Assembly (NCBI GenBank): GCA_029948255.1
Contig: JALIZF010001810.1
Coordinates: 392,001-456,000, forward strand
Length of the DNA: 64,000 nucleotides
Direction of reading: 5' to 3'
Source: Telmatactis stephensoni
Lineage: Eukaryota; Cnidaria; Anthozoa; Actiniaria; Isophelliidae
In this document: piece after piece, positions 34,901-48,900 of the stretch
How positions within the stretch are numbered: the stretch's first letter is position 1
Layout of the letters: each line of letters begins with the position of its first letter
Notes under the pieces: generated by a model
What the model was told of the DNA's origin: nothing
The model's database searches: none
The model's input: only the letters and a program-made list of their open reading frames with translations
Program-made: the position numbers and the translations under genes

Positions 34901-36237
34901 CATGAGAGGTAGAATCAAATCCAAACATTAATATATTAAGAGGTAATCCAGCAGGATTACTGTGCAAAAATCTTTGAGATCTTTGTAAGATGTCCTTCTT
35001 AGCCGCAACTTTTGCCATAAAATGTACAATCTCCTCGTCATTGTCTTTAGGCTCATATGTTAATTTTACAAAGTCTTGAGTCATTTTTCGAATCTTTTTA
35101 TTTGCTGCTTTTTTAAAAGGTAGAAGTTCTGGTCCAACATAATAAGAATCGTCATTGTCTTTAGGTCGAATTATATATGATAATTTAGTTGATCGCAATT
35201 TTAGAGTGGATCGATACTCCTTCTTTCTTATGACTAAATTACTTCTGCTGTTAATAGCAAAGTGTAAATCTGGTCCATGACAATCTGGGTCAGGACCGAA
35301 CTCATTGATTAGATGACTAACTGATTCCTCAAAGGGATCAACATTTGGAAGTGTACAGATGCTAGCATTGGAAATATTCTGTAGGTTCTTTACTGGATTT
35401 GGAATCAGAAGTAAATTCTCAAGCCTGAAAAATAAATAGACTAGTTATTCAAAATATCCACTGAAATTCATGTACAATAGTTTATTTAACAGTCTTTTAA
35501 AAAAGGAGGATATGTTTTGACTATTATTACAAGTTTTGTTCAGTGAACAATTCATTATTCATGAATTACTTAAATCAATAAATAATTAATGTATGAAATA
35601 ATTGTGACTATTCAGTACACCAACCCCACAACAATGCCTGTTATGCTTTTCCGAATTTTAAAGCTTGTTTGTAATGGAATGTGAATGAAAGTCACTTGGG
35701 TTTCCAACGTACTGTAGTTATCGTTCAACCATATGAAATGGATTTTAACGAATGACAAGTACGCTAATGAATAGCCGTCTACTTCTACGTCTACAAGCGC
35801 TGTTCCGCAAACCGTTCCGACCATTTTTGGGTACCGGTGTTTGAGCAGTGCTAATTAAAGCAACACTTCTAATAAAAATACACGCAAAACGTCAAAATGA
35901 ATCGCCTAAATTGATCGTAAGGGTTTCTGGAGAACCTTTCTGGATTCTGTAATTCAAACTTCATCGAAAGCAGGGGTTAAGTTATCTTCCAAGCAGGATA
36001 CCATTTGACGAGTAAACATGAACACGATCTAAAAGATCTCACCTTTCTGGAAGCAGATCGTCGAGATCGTCGTCTTCTTAGAGTATTTTCTGATCCTTGT
36101 TGCTCTCGTAATCGTTTACAACTCTTCGTCCAGCAAGTTTGACTCAGCCAATTGACATCGTAGTCATAAAGAACCCATGTAGCGAAGCCAACGAGAGTCA
36201 GAAATATGATCATCAGCTTTCTACGACGCATTTTCAT
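31904..36237 (-). CDS. DUF229 family type II membrane protein (alkaline-phosphatase/sulfatase-like fold); three apparent +1 frameshifts
   Basis: Four exons: 36237-36043, 35424-34285, 33732-33457 and 32380-31904. Discounting three single bases (near 36071-36083; the A4 run 34604-34607, which is T4 in the gene; the G3 run 32358-32360) the total is 2,085 nt, 694 residues. An N-terminal signal anchor follows a basic stretch (MRRRKLMIIFLTLVGFATW), so the body faces the lumen or outside. Conserved DUF229 blocks in order: LNILMFGFDSTSHAMFLR, GYSVVGDGTTPILTALLTGK, GYTTLYAED, ADHYMRPFW, FMSYLSHG, VLIILSDHGARIGPLRNS, EERLPWLSIVLP and HWCPCLKW. The DST, GDGT and DHG blocks fit the metal and nucleophile positions of the alkaline phosphatase superfamily. 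Substrate unknown. Head-to-head with the ADAM gene. The N-terminal frame correction (giving DDLDDLLPER) is the least certain. Confidence 0.85.
32470..32985. repeat. Minisatellite, unit about 22 bp (CTACTGACACCCTACCAACA)
   Basis: More than twenty units and half-units of CTACTGACACCCTACCAACAAC, with TAC/TAT and deletion variants, in the last DUF229-gene intron. Inverted relative of the array at 20985-21150. Confidence 0.92.
33281..33412. repeat. Palindromic repeat AACAAATAGAACAGCTTTTT
   Basis: AACAAATAGAACAGCTTTTT followed by CCGTGCTCCG at the left and the exact inverse at the right, in a DUF229-gene intron next to a CGCGCGCTTCTGATTGGCT block that recurs near 62790 and 63150. Confidence 0.75.
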
Positions 36238-36993
36238 CAATAAAACTCTAAATATCATGACCTGAAGTTTACAGCGGTTATGGACATTGTAAAGTAGAGA
36301 ACAGAGATATCTCTGCCATCGACACACCATTGATCCACAACATGGCTATTCGGTCTCTCATCAATCGCCACTGCTTACAAACTTTGGCCGACCTGAACTG
36401 GAGCTCTTTAACCACATCAGATCAACACACTGAACCAAATGATAGAACTGTAATACTTTTACAAGTAAAATCTGATAAAACAAGAATAAAGATTACGATG
36501 ATTGATTAGGAAAATCTGCTGAGCAATTGCCATTCATGGAGTCACTCGTGATTTAGTTAAAATATAACTGGCTTTCCGGTCGAAAAGAATCTTTGGAATC
36601 TCTCGCTGCGCCCGGGGCGCGCGCTTATTTCTGGGGGAAAATTGCTCCTCAAAAGTCGAGTTGATTAAATTAAATTTTAATTTTATTGATAATTTTTGTG
36701 CACACGCAAGAATAATAAAATTGTTAATACAAAGGCAATGATCCCAGACATTGACCCCTTTCAGCAAAATAAAACTGAAATTCTTTTGTGGCACAATTTT
36801 GGGCTTCCTGTTTGTGTGGGGGAGATGCTGACCGTAATATCACGCGGGCGCTCATTTAGGTATGGCCAACAAAGAAGAACAGGAAGTCACTCAAGCCAGT
36901 AAAGATCTTATTACCCTCTGAAAGCCAGATTTCCTACCAAATGAAGCACAGGATGTTATAGATGAAGCACTAGACGTGAGCAAATCACCCACC
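36238..36993. promoter_or_regulatory. Head-to-head spacer between the DUF229 and ADAM genes
   Basis: About 750 bases separate the divergent start codons. It contains a GC-rich island (GCGCCCGGGGCGCGCGC near 36610) in otherwise AT-rich DNA. A shared promoter is inferred from geometry only; no core element was recognised. Confidence 0.4.
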
Positions 36994-39900
36994 ATGAAGA
37001 AAGCCGTGTTTTTCATCCTTCTGGTGGTTTTATTACAAGAATACTTTGACACTGGAGGTTGGGCCGCATACTGTCATTCACACTATACTTTGATGTATTA
37101 ATAACCCTCTAAACTCTGCTCTTTTTTTCAAGCGATATTTTCATATGGAGAAAGGCTGTTACTCGATAGCTTCAATTCAAAAATATCAAGCAGTAGAAGT
37201 CAGGCAACTGGATGTGAAATCTCGCTGGAGAAGATCACTCGATACCTTTTCAACCGTCTCCAAACAGGTAGAAACTATTTTTAGCACTTCATTTGGTATT
37301 TTTAAAAACCTTCAATCATGAATCGACATTGATGTTCAAGAAATCATTTTTATTCCTTTGAAGAAAGCTCACCGGGACGAAGTCACATTTGCCGTCGATG
37401 GGTTTGGCAGGCGCTTTGTGCTCAAGTTATCTCTCAATCGGTAAGAAGATGTTAGTACTATAGCTACGTAATTAGCTTAAACACTTTTATAATTCCCTCT
37501 TTTACTATTTCAAGGTTGTTATTACCAGCTGGCTCTAAAACTACCTTTACAAGTGAAGATGGCTCGGAGCGATCTGTTTTATCGCAGGTTTGTTGACAGT
37601 GCAAATGTGTTGTTATGTTGTAATAAACATCCATATCTATTATATTGCTGCATATTTTGGTCTACACCGGCGTCTGTACACTTTTAATGGACGTCTAAAA
37701 GGAGAACAATTCTCACCTAGGAAGTTAATGCGTTAAAAGCCATTAAAGGCGTGACAGGAAAGAAAATTGTTCAAGACGTGATGTCTGTAGGAATTTTATA
37801 CTCACGAACCGGATATGATATGTTTCTCATGATAACTAAAGGTTTCACAATTCTGTTGACATAACTAGTTTACCATTCAGATTTATTAGTCAGCTGTATT
37901 GTAAACTGAAGTCAACTAGTCGTTTCTAACTGAAAGTGAAGTGCTGCGAGCTGATTATATTGTAAGATGCTTTAAAAAACTTATTAATTCAGCGAAAAGT
38001 TCGTCCCAAAAAACTCGTCTACACCGAACAGTGTCTTCCTTTGGAAAATGTCACAAATTAAAAGCGTTCGTGATTTTGATAAATGTTAATGCGGTACAAA
38101 GATATGACGTGAACTGTCAAAACAAAAGTGCTTAAAAATATATATACAGATATTTAAGTAAGTTTAAGTTTCAAATGTAAACTAAGGTTTTTCAATGTTT
38201 TTGACATGGACAAACTGACATCTAATATTTAGCAATAACTTATGCTCTTATAAATTATATCAATATTGTTTTACTTGAAAAAAAAATTGTAATAAATTTA
38301 TACAGTACATCACTCATAAAATGTGTCCATAAAGAGCTCAATATATTGTTAAAAAATGACTAATATAAAACAGGGGCGTACAATCACAGCATGACTCACG
38401 AACAATTAAAACGTCAAATCATGAATCACATACAACTGCCTGATATATTCCTGAATAAAAGGAAAGACAACTAGAAAACTGCTTAATTATGCTCTCAGTA
38501 CACCGTTCATGCATTCAGTTTACGTTCCCTACTTAAGCACTTTGAGATTGAATAAAACTAAAAAGTGCAGAACTGGGACAATTGGATTTACTTTTTCAGT
38601 GATTCGCATAGAAAAAGACCACAAAATCCCAAATGTCGAACAAACTTCTTGTGTCATGTAAATTGTTTTTCACGAATCACAGACTTTTTTCTTTGATTAC
38701 CGAATCACGAAAAATGAAAATGCTTGACACATGTCACGTAAAAAGACTGTACACCCCTGATAAAAGCTGATTCTAAACAATAATTTATTATTGCTATAAG
38801 CTCTGGTTAATAAAGTGATAGACAATTATTGGTTAAAAAGTAATTAGAAAATTAAATTATATGTTATGGCTTGAAATTATATTTGGTTTGAAAATTTTGA
38901 CAATTTTGCTATATTCATTATAATAATATTGAACCATATAAAATAAAATGAAAACATTGAACTAGTCTGATAGCTTTCAAACCAAAAGCAATTATTTCAA
39001 ACAATAACAATAGATGAATATCATAGTTTTACATAATAGTAATATATTTCTTAATTGCATGTCATTTGAAATGTCATTTATTCAAATTGCTTTCTTTATT
39101 AAATTCCTTCATTCAGTCCAAACTCCAAATTTTGTAGTAGGTCAAATTGGGGAGGTACATTAAATGGTTATAAAAAGTCAATTGGCTCAAATTTGGCTTG
39201 AGTCCGTAATCTTTATACCATTGCTGGTTGATTTCTTTCTTAGCAATCATATTGACTAAATCAACGGCAGATGTACTTCATTTGGAATGTTTGAATAAAT
39301 CACCCATGTGTTAATTTATGTTTCAATTAGCCATATTTTATGTTTTTGATTAGCCTGCAGATAACTGCTATTACCATGGCAATATCAAGGGTATTAAAAG
39401 TTCATCTGTAGCACTAAGCACCTGTCAGGGCCTAGAGTAAGTATCAAGAATTTATTATGAACATTGATCATCATCATCATCATCATTATCATCAACATCA
39501 TCATCTTTATTTTAAACATGAGCCCATGAAATTCAGGGTGAAGGCTGGTTCCCACTAGCAAGCATATAGTGTAAGCAGCATACACAGGCCTACATGTAGT
39601 ATCACATTTATCACAGAGGTGTGGAAAAAGGCAATTACTGCTAATGAGCAGTACATTACTGAGTCTGTGTGTTGCTTGGGTCGATAATGTGAACCAGGGC
39701 TTAAAATATAAACAGATTCAAATGACATTCTCACATATAATGTCTTTTCATTATATAGAGTTCATTTTTATTTTGAAACAACATGAAATTATGATTCTAT
39801 TTCTGATAGTTACAGTCAAACTAGGAATGGTTTACTATTTTTAGTTACATCATAATTTAGCTATTTTTAGTGAGTTCTCGAAATAATTGCTATCTTTTGT

Positions 39901-42900
39901 ATGCGCTAAAATTAGTATTCTTGGCCAATAATAATAATTATTGTTAGTAGTAAAAACATTCATTTCTCCCCAAGAAATCTCTAAACTAAGTAACTGCCAA
40001 ATCTTCCCCAAGAGAAAGTCGCTAAATTTAGTAGTTACTAAATATGTCTAGAATGTTCATAGTGTTGTAAACAATCATTATTTTGCAAGCTCTTGAAACT
40101 CATACATTGATCTGTCTTCCACCAAAATTGTTTTTGATTTTATTTCAATCTTTATACTGTTCTATTGTAAAAGAAATTAGATTTGCAAGAACATAGTAAA
40201 CATTCCAGACATATCTTATGTGTTCATGGTTTTCCTTGTTTGTCTGTTAATTTTTTGTCGGCACTAAAAAGTCAGAGATGAGACCCTTGGAAAATAAAAT
40301 AATTATGTTACTTCTAATCATTGGCATCATATGAGATGATCTTGAATGGCTTTTTCAGTGATCTCACAACCAGATTAGAGATCAAAAGTTGTGTATTACT
40401 CAATCATAATTATTCAAGCTTCTGGGTTTTTTTCAGGATTTATCACTACAATATAGTTTCCTTTTTTGATATTTTGGCAGTTTTTTTACCAAAAAAATGT
40501 CAAAAGGATCGCAGTGATAAAATCCCCCCCAAAAAACATTATTAACAAGACCTGTGAAAAGAGGGTTTTGGAAACACTTAATAATGATATATATTTTCCT
40601 TTTTTGATGTTTTTGTAGTTCTTGGACCAAAAACTGTCAGAAAGAGTAACTATATCATAGTGATAAAATCCTGAATAAAAACAACAACAGAAGCTTGATC
40701 ATGATCAGTAATGAACAAGACCTTAAAAAGAAGGCTTCAGAAACACTATTAATAACAATGTTTTTACTCAGGGGTTTCAAAAAACATTAAAATAAAAGGA
40801 GAATGAACTTTAGGAGATGGTACTGGGGGCCTGATTGAGATCCCCCCCCCCACACACACACACACACACGCACACAAAAAAAAACCTCTGACTAGCAATA
40901 TTACCAGCCACAGTGCTTTTTGGCAAACCAGCTAGAAGCCGTACCTGTTGTGGTCTGATAATTATTTTTGGAAATTTTCGAACTGTTTCATTTTTTATTT
41001 TCCATTGTTCTAGATTATGATAATGATCATCAAACAATAAAAACTAAATGTCAAACTGGTTAGGAAAATTTCCAAACCAAACGTTATTTCAAACCACAGC
41101 ATATCCATATCTATGAGTCACTGTACAAATTATACTATATATATACTGTACATGCATATACTGGAGTGACTTCATGACCAATTACTGCAGTTTTTGAAAT
41201 AATGTAAAGTCAGATGTTCAAAAAGTCAGTTGGAATCTGGTTATTTGCTTCTGTCAATCAAAGATGTTTTTCTGGGCTAATTTAGTAATAAACAAAATAA
41301 TGAGAAGTTTTATAAACAAGTGATATTTTGGACAGTCTCCAATTTCCATCATCAGATAATTTATTGCTTGGATTCTGTCAATCAAAAGTAAAAATCACTA
41401 ATATGAAGACCTACTAATACCAAAACTGTATATTACAGCAGTTGTAATATACATTTACTGTAAAAGCTTTTGATTATTGATAAGTGACCCTGTACAAAAC
41501 TGTACAATCTATGTGTACCAAACATGTTAATTTTTTTACTGAGAGAGGAAAACCACAGAACCCTTATGAAAAAGACCCTTGTAACAAAGGTGTTGCCCTA
41601 ATATCTTAACTCATTGGGTTTTCTTGCAGAGGGCTGATATTTGATGGACAGGAAAGTTTCTATATCCAACCTCATTCAGATGTTAGCAGTAGGGTAAGCA
41701 GACTTTAGCTAGGTCGTTGTTATCAATTTGTATTGATTGTATGATTGTTGTTTTGTAGACAAGCACCAATTCACATATTATGTACAGAATGAATGATCTC
41801 AAGCTGCCCAAAATATCAGTTTGTGGTGGGTGGATATTTGTGTAATTTCTTCATTTGCTCCTTTATTTGTTCTTTCATTTGTTCATTCATTCATTCATTC
41901 ATTCATACATTTGTTCAATCATTTGTTTAGTGGTTTGTCCATTCATTCATTCATTCATTCATTCATTCATTCATTCATTCATTCATTATTAATTCATTCA
42001 TTCATTAATTAATTAATTCATTCATTCATTCATTTATTCATTCATTTGTTCGTTCGTTCATTCATTTGTCCATTCATTCATTCATTCTTACATTCATTTT
42101 TTCATTGATTAGCTTAATATTTATAAATTCATCCATCCATCTCTCCATCCATCCATCTGTGTTTAAATAACGATCGTTATTATTATTATTATCCATCCAT
42201 TCATTCATCCATTCATTCATTCATTTATTCATTTATATGTTCATTCATTTATCCATCCATCTGCCTCATGTACATCTGTCTGATCATCCCTCAAACCATA
42301 ATTCACTTATTCCTTTGTTGTAAGGAGAGAGATCACTATACACCCTCTGTTGCTTATGTACAGCAATAATATAAATATGAAATACATCTTATTATTAGAT
42401 TATAGGGCACGCTTTAATTGGAGCCTAGCTCTGTTGCGTGTCCCTCACCTTTATAGTTTTATTCAGCCTTTTTTTAAATTATTATTTTTATTCAATTATT
42501 GTGTATTTAGGTGAAAGTTTTGTAAATAAATAAATAAATAAATAAAATCTTTTTTACCTTTACTTAGATCAAGATAGTCATGCTAATTACTCCAATCACA
42601 TTCATAATAGTAAAAGGGTAAGAATATATTAATTTAACTAATATTTTCACTCAAGGAAAATTTTTCAGCATTCATAGGTAAGGCTCTATTTATATGAGTG
42701 TAATTTATAGAGGATACGTAACTTGTGTGTTCTCCAGGTTCGTAGAAGTTTAGAATCTGAAACAAAGTTCATTGAGATGGTAATGGTCAATGATAAAAGT
42801 CAGGTAATCTGAAAAGTTTGCTGATTTGTTAGATGTACAATACCTTTGCATTTATGTTTGATTTAGTTTGATGAAAACATAATTTCCAGTACATTTACAT

Positions 42901-45900
42901 TTACAGTTGTTGATTTGGTAGATGAAAAACATTTCCAGTAGATTTACATTATTTGTTGATTTGATAGATGAAAAACATTTACATTAATTTCACACTCTGT
43001 GATCATTATTGTTTCAGTTTGATTTCTATCGAAAAGAAGCTGGGGCAAGTGATGCTTTACAGAAAACTATTCAAAGATCAAGAAAAGTGGCCAACCTTGT
43101 AGATTCTGTAAGTACACATTCAAGTACTTTTGTTGATTGGATTTAAAGGGCACTGAAGGAAATTGGTCAAAGCTGGAAATAAGTTGGAACATGCTAGAGC
43201 TTATCTATATCTAGAGTCTAAATGATCACTAAGGAAAATATTTTTTCTATGTATATGTTACAAATAAAATAGGTAAAAATTATCAAATATTTTGCCATCT
43301 ACCTTGGAAGTAGATGATAATATTCTCTTTTACTTTAAAACAATTTTCTTGACAATATTTTACTTATGCAAATTTTTAAGGAATCCTGTTTTATATGATT
43401 CATTGATATGCTGGATGTTAGTTAGTGATCCATCCTAATTTTCCAAAGTATATAAATATATAATATATACGTATATTTATTTATTTTATAAATATTTATA
43501 CACATTTATGTATATTTTTTTTCCTAAGTGTATATATCAAAAATTCCTCAAACTCAACAACAATTCCATCCCCTTTCATAGCTTTACAGGTCGCTGAATG
43601 TCCGAGTTGCTCTATTGGAATTAATTATTTGGAACAAAAAAAATCCAATCTTTGTTGACCCAGATTCAAGTCAAGCTTTAGACAATTTTCTCAAATGGAG
43701 AAATGAAGACCTTGTCAAGAGAAGAAAACTCAAACATGATAATGCACAACTTTTAACGTAAGTAACAACAGACCCATACTATAGATACTGCGCATCGTAG
43801 TTCTTTGTCCGATTGGTCAAAGACAAGTTAACACTAATCCAGCGTTAAGTCCAAAGAAAACATTGGTTGTAAACCTGCGTGGGGGCTAACTTGCCTTCAA
43901 GTAACCAAACCCAGATGACGTGGTACTATACTTAGTTCTGGGTCCAGTTGCTCAAGGGGGAGTTAGTCCTAACTGCAAGTGTTAAGTCGAGAGAAAACCT
44001 CAGTTGTAACCCTGGGTGAGAAATGTGATGAGAACAAAAAGTATGCTATGAGAAGAAGTTGAGTGGCTTGACTGCTGTTCTCACCACATTTTGATGTCTT
44101 TTGTGCATCTATTAGAGTACAGACCCATGGAAAAATGGAATCTAAAGATTTATTTTTATATAAGGGACCGTTCATTTTTTATCAGGGAGGGGGGGGGCAG
44201 TGGAATTCCAGCAGGAGTCCAAGAAAAACTAGCCCCCCCTCTATAAGCCTGATTTTTTTTAATGACCCCCCCTCTCCCCCAAAAAATATTCCACCGCTCC
44301 CCTCCCTCCCTGATAAAAAATGAATGATCCCTAAAAGGATATCAAAAGTTTGTTGTAGTTGTATAAATGTTAGCAATCCATGTACTTTAATGTCAGATTA
44401 TTTCGTACAGGCCCGTAGGCTGCATTCTGAATGGGGATTCGTTTCGGAATCAGGGTGGATCAATTTTCTGTAAAGAATAAAGCTCTTGCTCTTCTGAGAG
44501 CAAGCAGAACATTTTCAGAAACCATTTACAATAACGACATTGTGCGAGCACGAAGCGCGAGCCACTCGTCAAAGTAAGGCATGAAAGTAACTCAAAAGTA
44601 CTACATTTCTGATTCAGTAAATGAGTAGTTAGCATATATAACTAGTTTCGGATTTTGTAATATCAGTACATTTTAATTTGCGAGCGCAAAGCGCGAGCCG
44701 CTCAGCGATAGGCAGTAAAGTAGTAACTCAGAAATGTTCTATTCTGTTTCCTTTACTTAAAAATAACTGATAAAAGCTCATTGGTATGATGTTTTTGAAT
44801 GCCCCCCCCTTTTGACATTGATTCTTCTACATGTGGGCCCCCCTCTATAGGCCTGATTTTTTTGAATGGCCCCCCCCATATTTCCACCGCCCCCCTCTCC
44901 CTGATAAAAAATGAATGGTCCCTAATATTTATTGAAACATTTTAACCAATCAGAGCACATGTAAGATTCAATGATGTCATCTATACATGTGCACTGTAAT
45001 TACACATGGTTCTCGACCAATCAGAACACACACACTATAGGAATTATTGTATAGTAGGCTAATAATGTTATTATTACAGGCATGTAGATTTTACTGGATC
45101 AACTGTAGGGAAAGCCCAGGTCATGGCTATTTGCACATCACGGTCTGCAGGAGTAGTACAGGTATATGGCTCGTCAGTCTTGAAAATAATAGATTGCAGT
45201 ATTTGATAAATTAAACTGTGAAATGTTTCAGGTCCAGTTACTGTGCAATACTGTCTTGTCGATATCTTTTTCAGTCTATGCTTACCATTTGCCCACCTAA
45301 TTCAGTTCCCTTGGAAATAGTTGTACTTACCTAGAATGGTTTTCATATGACTGCCAAAATGTCTATGCCATTGTGTGTCTGAGTTTTGATTGATCAACCT
45401 TGATGTCTAAATTATCCAATCAAAATCATGCAATATGACGTGGTATAGCACAAAGTCTTCACAGTCATTCAAAAACTGAATGATATAGTTTGCAAGGTTG
45501 TATTTTATAAAGCAAGAAGTATTGTTTGTGTAGATGGTGTCATATTACAACTGTACATGTACTTTTATTTGAATATAGGACCATTCTTCTAATGCCGCTG
45601 CTACTGCTGCAACCTTTGCACATGAGTTAGGGCATAATCTTGGCATGGATCATGATAAAAGTTAGTCTTGTAGAGCTTTTTGTTTGTTGGTCTGTCTGTC
45701 TGTCTGTTTGCATGATTTAGCCTTCAAAGTTACACAGGAATCTCAAACCAATCTTCAAAGTTACCTAGTTAAAGTCCCTATGACGCATATATTTTTCTTT
45801 TCAAATTCAGTTCTTTTCTGGGAATATAGTTGAGGTCTTTTTGTCTTGCTTTTGAACACTCCATATTTTTCGAGATATAAAGGTTTCAAATTTCAAAATG

Positions 45901-48900
45901 CAAATTTGATGACGTCAGGGGAGTCATCATTTATTATACAAAACCAAGATGACTTGAAATACTCTTATTTTTTCATTTGGAATTTATTTCCGTTGGTAAA
46001 GCCTGTGTTTGAGTAAAAAATCTGGTTGTGGAATTGAAGACCTCTTTTAGTAAAATCCATGAGAAGCTGGTGATGATGACTCCCCTGACGTCATCACATT
46101 TGCATTTTGAAATTTGAAACTTTTATATCTCCGAAAATATAGAGTATTCTAAAATGGGATAAAAAGATCTTAACTATATTCCCAGAAAAGAAATGAGTTT
46201 GAAAATAAAAAAGATATGCGTCATAGGGACTTTAAGACTACCCGGACTACCTGGACTACCTGGACTACCCGGACTACCCGGACTACCCGGACTACCCGGA
46301 CTACCCGGACTACCCGGACTACCAGGACTACCAGGACTACCCGGACTACCCGGACTACCCGGACTACCCGGACTACCAGGACTACCAGGACTACCCGGAC
46401 TACCCGGACTACCAGGACTACCCGGACTACCCAAAGTTACACAGGAATCCCAAACCAATCTTCAAAGTTATACAGGAATCCCAAACCAATCTTTAAAGTT
46501 AAACAGGAATTCCAAACCAATTCCAAACCCAAGGGAATGCCTCATAAGCAATTATGTTGACAATTAGAGTAAATATCTATTTTTCACATTTATTACTGAT
46601 CTTTTGTAGAGGAGTGCAAATGTGATGCTAAATTGGAAAATCAAGACTGTATTATGTCAGGAGTAGCCAGGTATTTAAGACATGAGAGCCATTTATGCAA
46701 GTAAAAATAACATGAGTTACATAGTCATATAGTTTACAGGTTTCTAGTTGCACGTCTTGGGATAAATTTTACTTTTAAGACCCTGACCAAGGGATGGTTT
46801 TCACAACCCTTTTTATACCTCAGCCCATAAAATCTTAAAACTTGTTGTGGGCTTAGACTGACCAGTGCACATTGTGTGTTGTATTGTCTCAAGGGAAACT
46901 AGGAAATATTAAACCTTTGATAATCCTATGGCCTGAAAAAGGTAACTAAAAATAGGTAATCTCCCCCTTCCTTCCCTGTGCTATCATTGCATGACCACAG
47001 ACTTAATTACAGCGAGTTTCTAAAATGTATTGAAATTTTGAAGTTCCTTTGTTATCAATATCAGACCTGTTGCTGCCACTGACTGGTCATCATGCAGTCG
47101 AGAGGAGTTTAAAAAAATGTTGGATAAAGGACTTGATTCTTGTCTTTTTAATAAACCACGCAAGGTAACATTGACTTATTAATAATCACACAGATGTAAA
47201 TAGGCTTAGTGTTGAAAGAAAATATATTATTATTTTTAAAGGCATACATAAATGCAATTGCATTTGCTCGCAGTAACAGGTAAGCTGCAAATTGCATCTG
47301 TTGAGCAATGTTGCACCACAATTGCAGCACTCACAAACACATTTGTGGCTGTGTTACCACAATTGCAGCACAATGCTGGAAAAAGTTTTTGGCTGTACTG
47401 TACATCTGTGCCCATCAGTGTTAATCAATTAGACAGTCTAGTTGACATATCTAGTTATTGTCTGTTAATATGTACTGTATCAGTTGGTAATCAGTGTGTA
47501 TTGATGTATCAATTAATTATTACTCATTATCTATTGATGTATCAAATAATTCATTAGCCATTTTCTATTGATGTATCAATCATTAATTATTGTCTATTGA
47601 TGTATCAATTATTAATAATCATTAATCATTTTCTATTGATGTATCAATTAATCATTGTATATTGATGTATTAATTAATCATTAATCATTGAATGAATATT
47701 GATGTATCAATGAATCATTGTATAACAATGTATCAATTTATCATTGATCATTGTCTATTGATGTATCAATTATTGATCATTGTCTATTGATGTATCAATT
47801 AATTATTATTAATCAGTGTGGATTGCCCACTTGTTTTCTGCACTTTTTTTCAGTTATTATTGGAACAAAAAACAATTAAACAACAAAAAAATCTGTCCCC
47901 AAAACAAGTCTCATGAATTCAATGTGAAGCATGTCTCCCGAGTGGCACGCAACATGTTTCCTCAGGGGTGGATTTCAGGGAGTGGTGCAAGGGGTGCGCA
48001 GCCCTCCTGAGACAACTTTGAGTCCTTTTTTCTCTCAATATTTTTCAAAAATATCCTCTCGGCAGTTTCCAATTTATATGATGGTGCATCCCCTCCTGAA
48101 GATAATCCTGGATCCTCCCCTGTTCCTAGCATATACCAATATTTATTATTTTACAGCTATATGGTGATGCTCAATGTGGAAATGGCTTTAAAGAGGAGGG
48201 AGAAGACTGCGACTGTGGTACACCAGAGGTAATAGACTGAATTAGCAAATTGAATGCAATACAAGAATGGGACGAGACAAAAGATATCACATTTGTTTTT
48301 TGTGTGAACTAACTCAGATGACAATGTTACAACACTGGTTTAGGATGCTATTATACTTGTTTTTGCATCCTCTTGACTTTGGTAAAACTTGAAAAAATTT
48401 GTCAGCTCACAAGGCATCTGCTTTCACATTGCATTGCCTTTGCTAAATTTGTCTAATATTGTATCCATGTCTGTATGCAACACCAGGTTCAGGGTGCCAT
48501 TACACTTGTTTTTGCATCCTCTTGCTTGACATTTCTTCCTTTTCAAGGAGGGTTCAATTTATTTGTAATGAATCATAGAGGGTCCTCATGGCAACCTTGT
48601 TTGTCTTGTCTCAAGAAAAAATCTTTAATCATTATAAAATGTTTGTTTTTGCCCATAAAGATGGAATCCATGCTGTGAAATCCTTCTATTGCCAGAAAAC
48701 CATGAAGTTGAAGAGTACATCCCTGCAAAAACAATCTAAATGGTCTATGATCAAAAACTAACTTCTCCTGTATTAATAAAGAAATCTGCTGGAGAATTTA
48801 CTGTTTGATCAGAGTTCATTTACAGTGATACATTTTTGCACTGTTGTTGTCAATTTATTGCAAGCTACATGCAGGAAGACTTATTAGACCAACACAAAGT

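Larger units (their letters stand above)
45726..46530. repeat. 31-bp minisatellite interrupted by a MITE and a 9-bp array
   Basis: Units AAAGTTACACAGGAATC(T/C)C followed by AAACCAATCTTC lie at about 45726-45768 and again, three more times, at about 46432-46525. Between them lie the MITE 45773-46231 and the 9-bp array 46236-46432. In ADAM intron 11. Confidence 0.75.

Noticed and set aside
46193..46567. Collagen-like GLPGLPG / GSPGSPG reading frames
   Set aside because: Produced by a 9-bp intronic minisatellite; open in several frames on both strands; no signal, flanking domains or splice context of a collagen.
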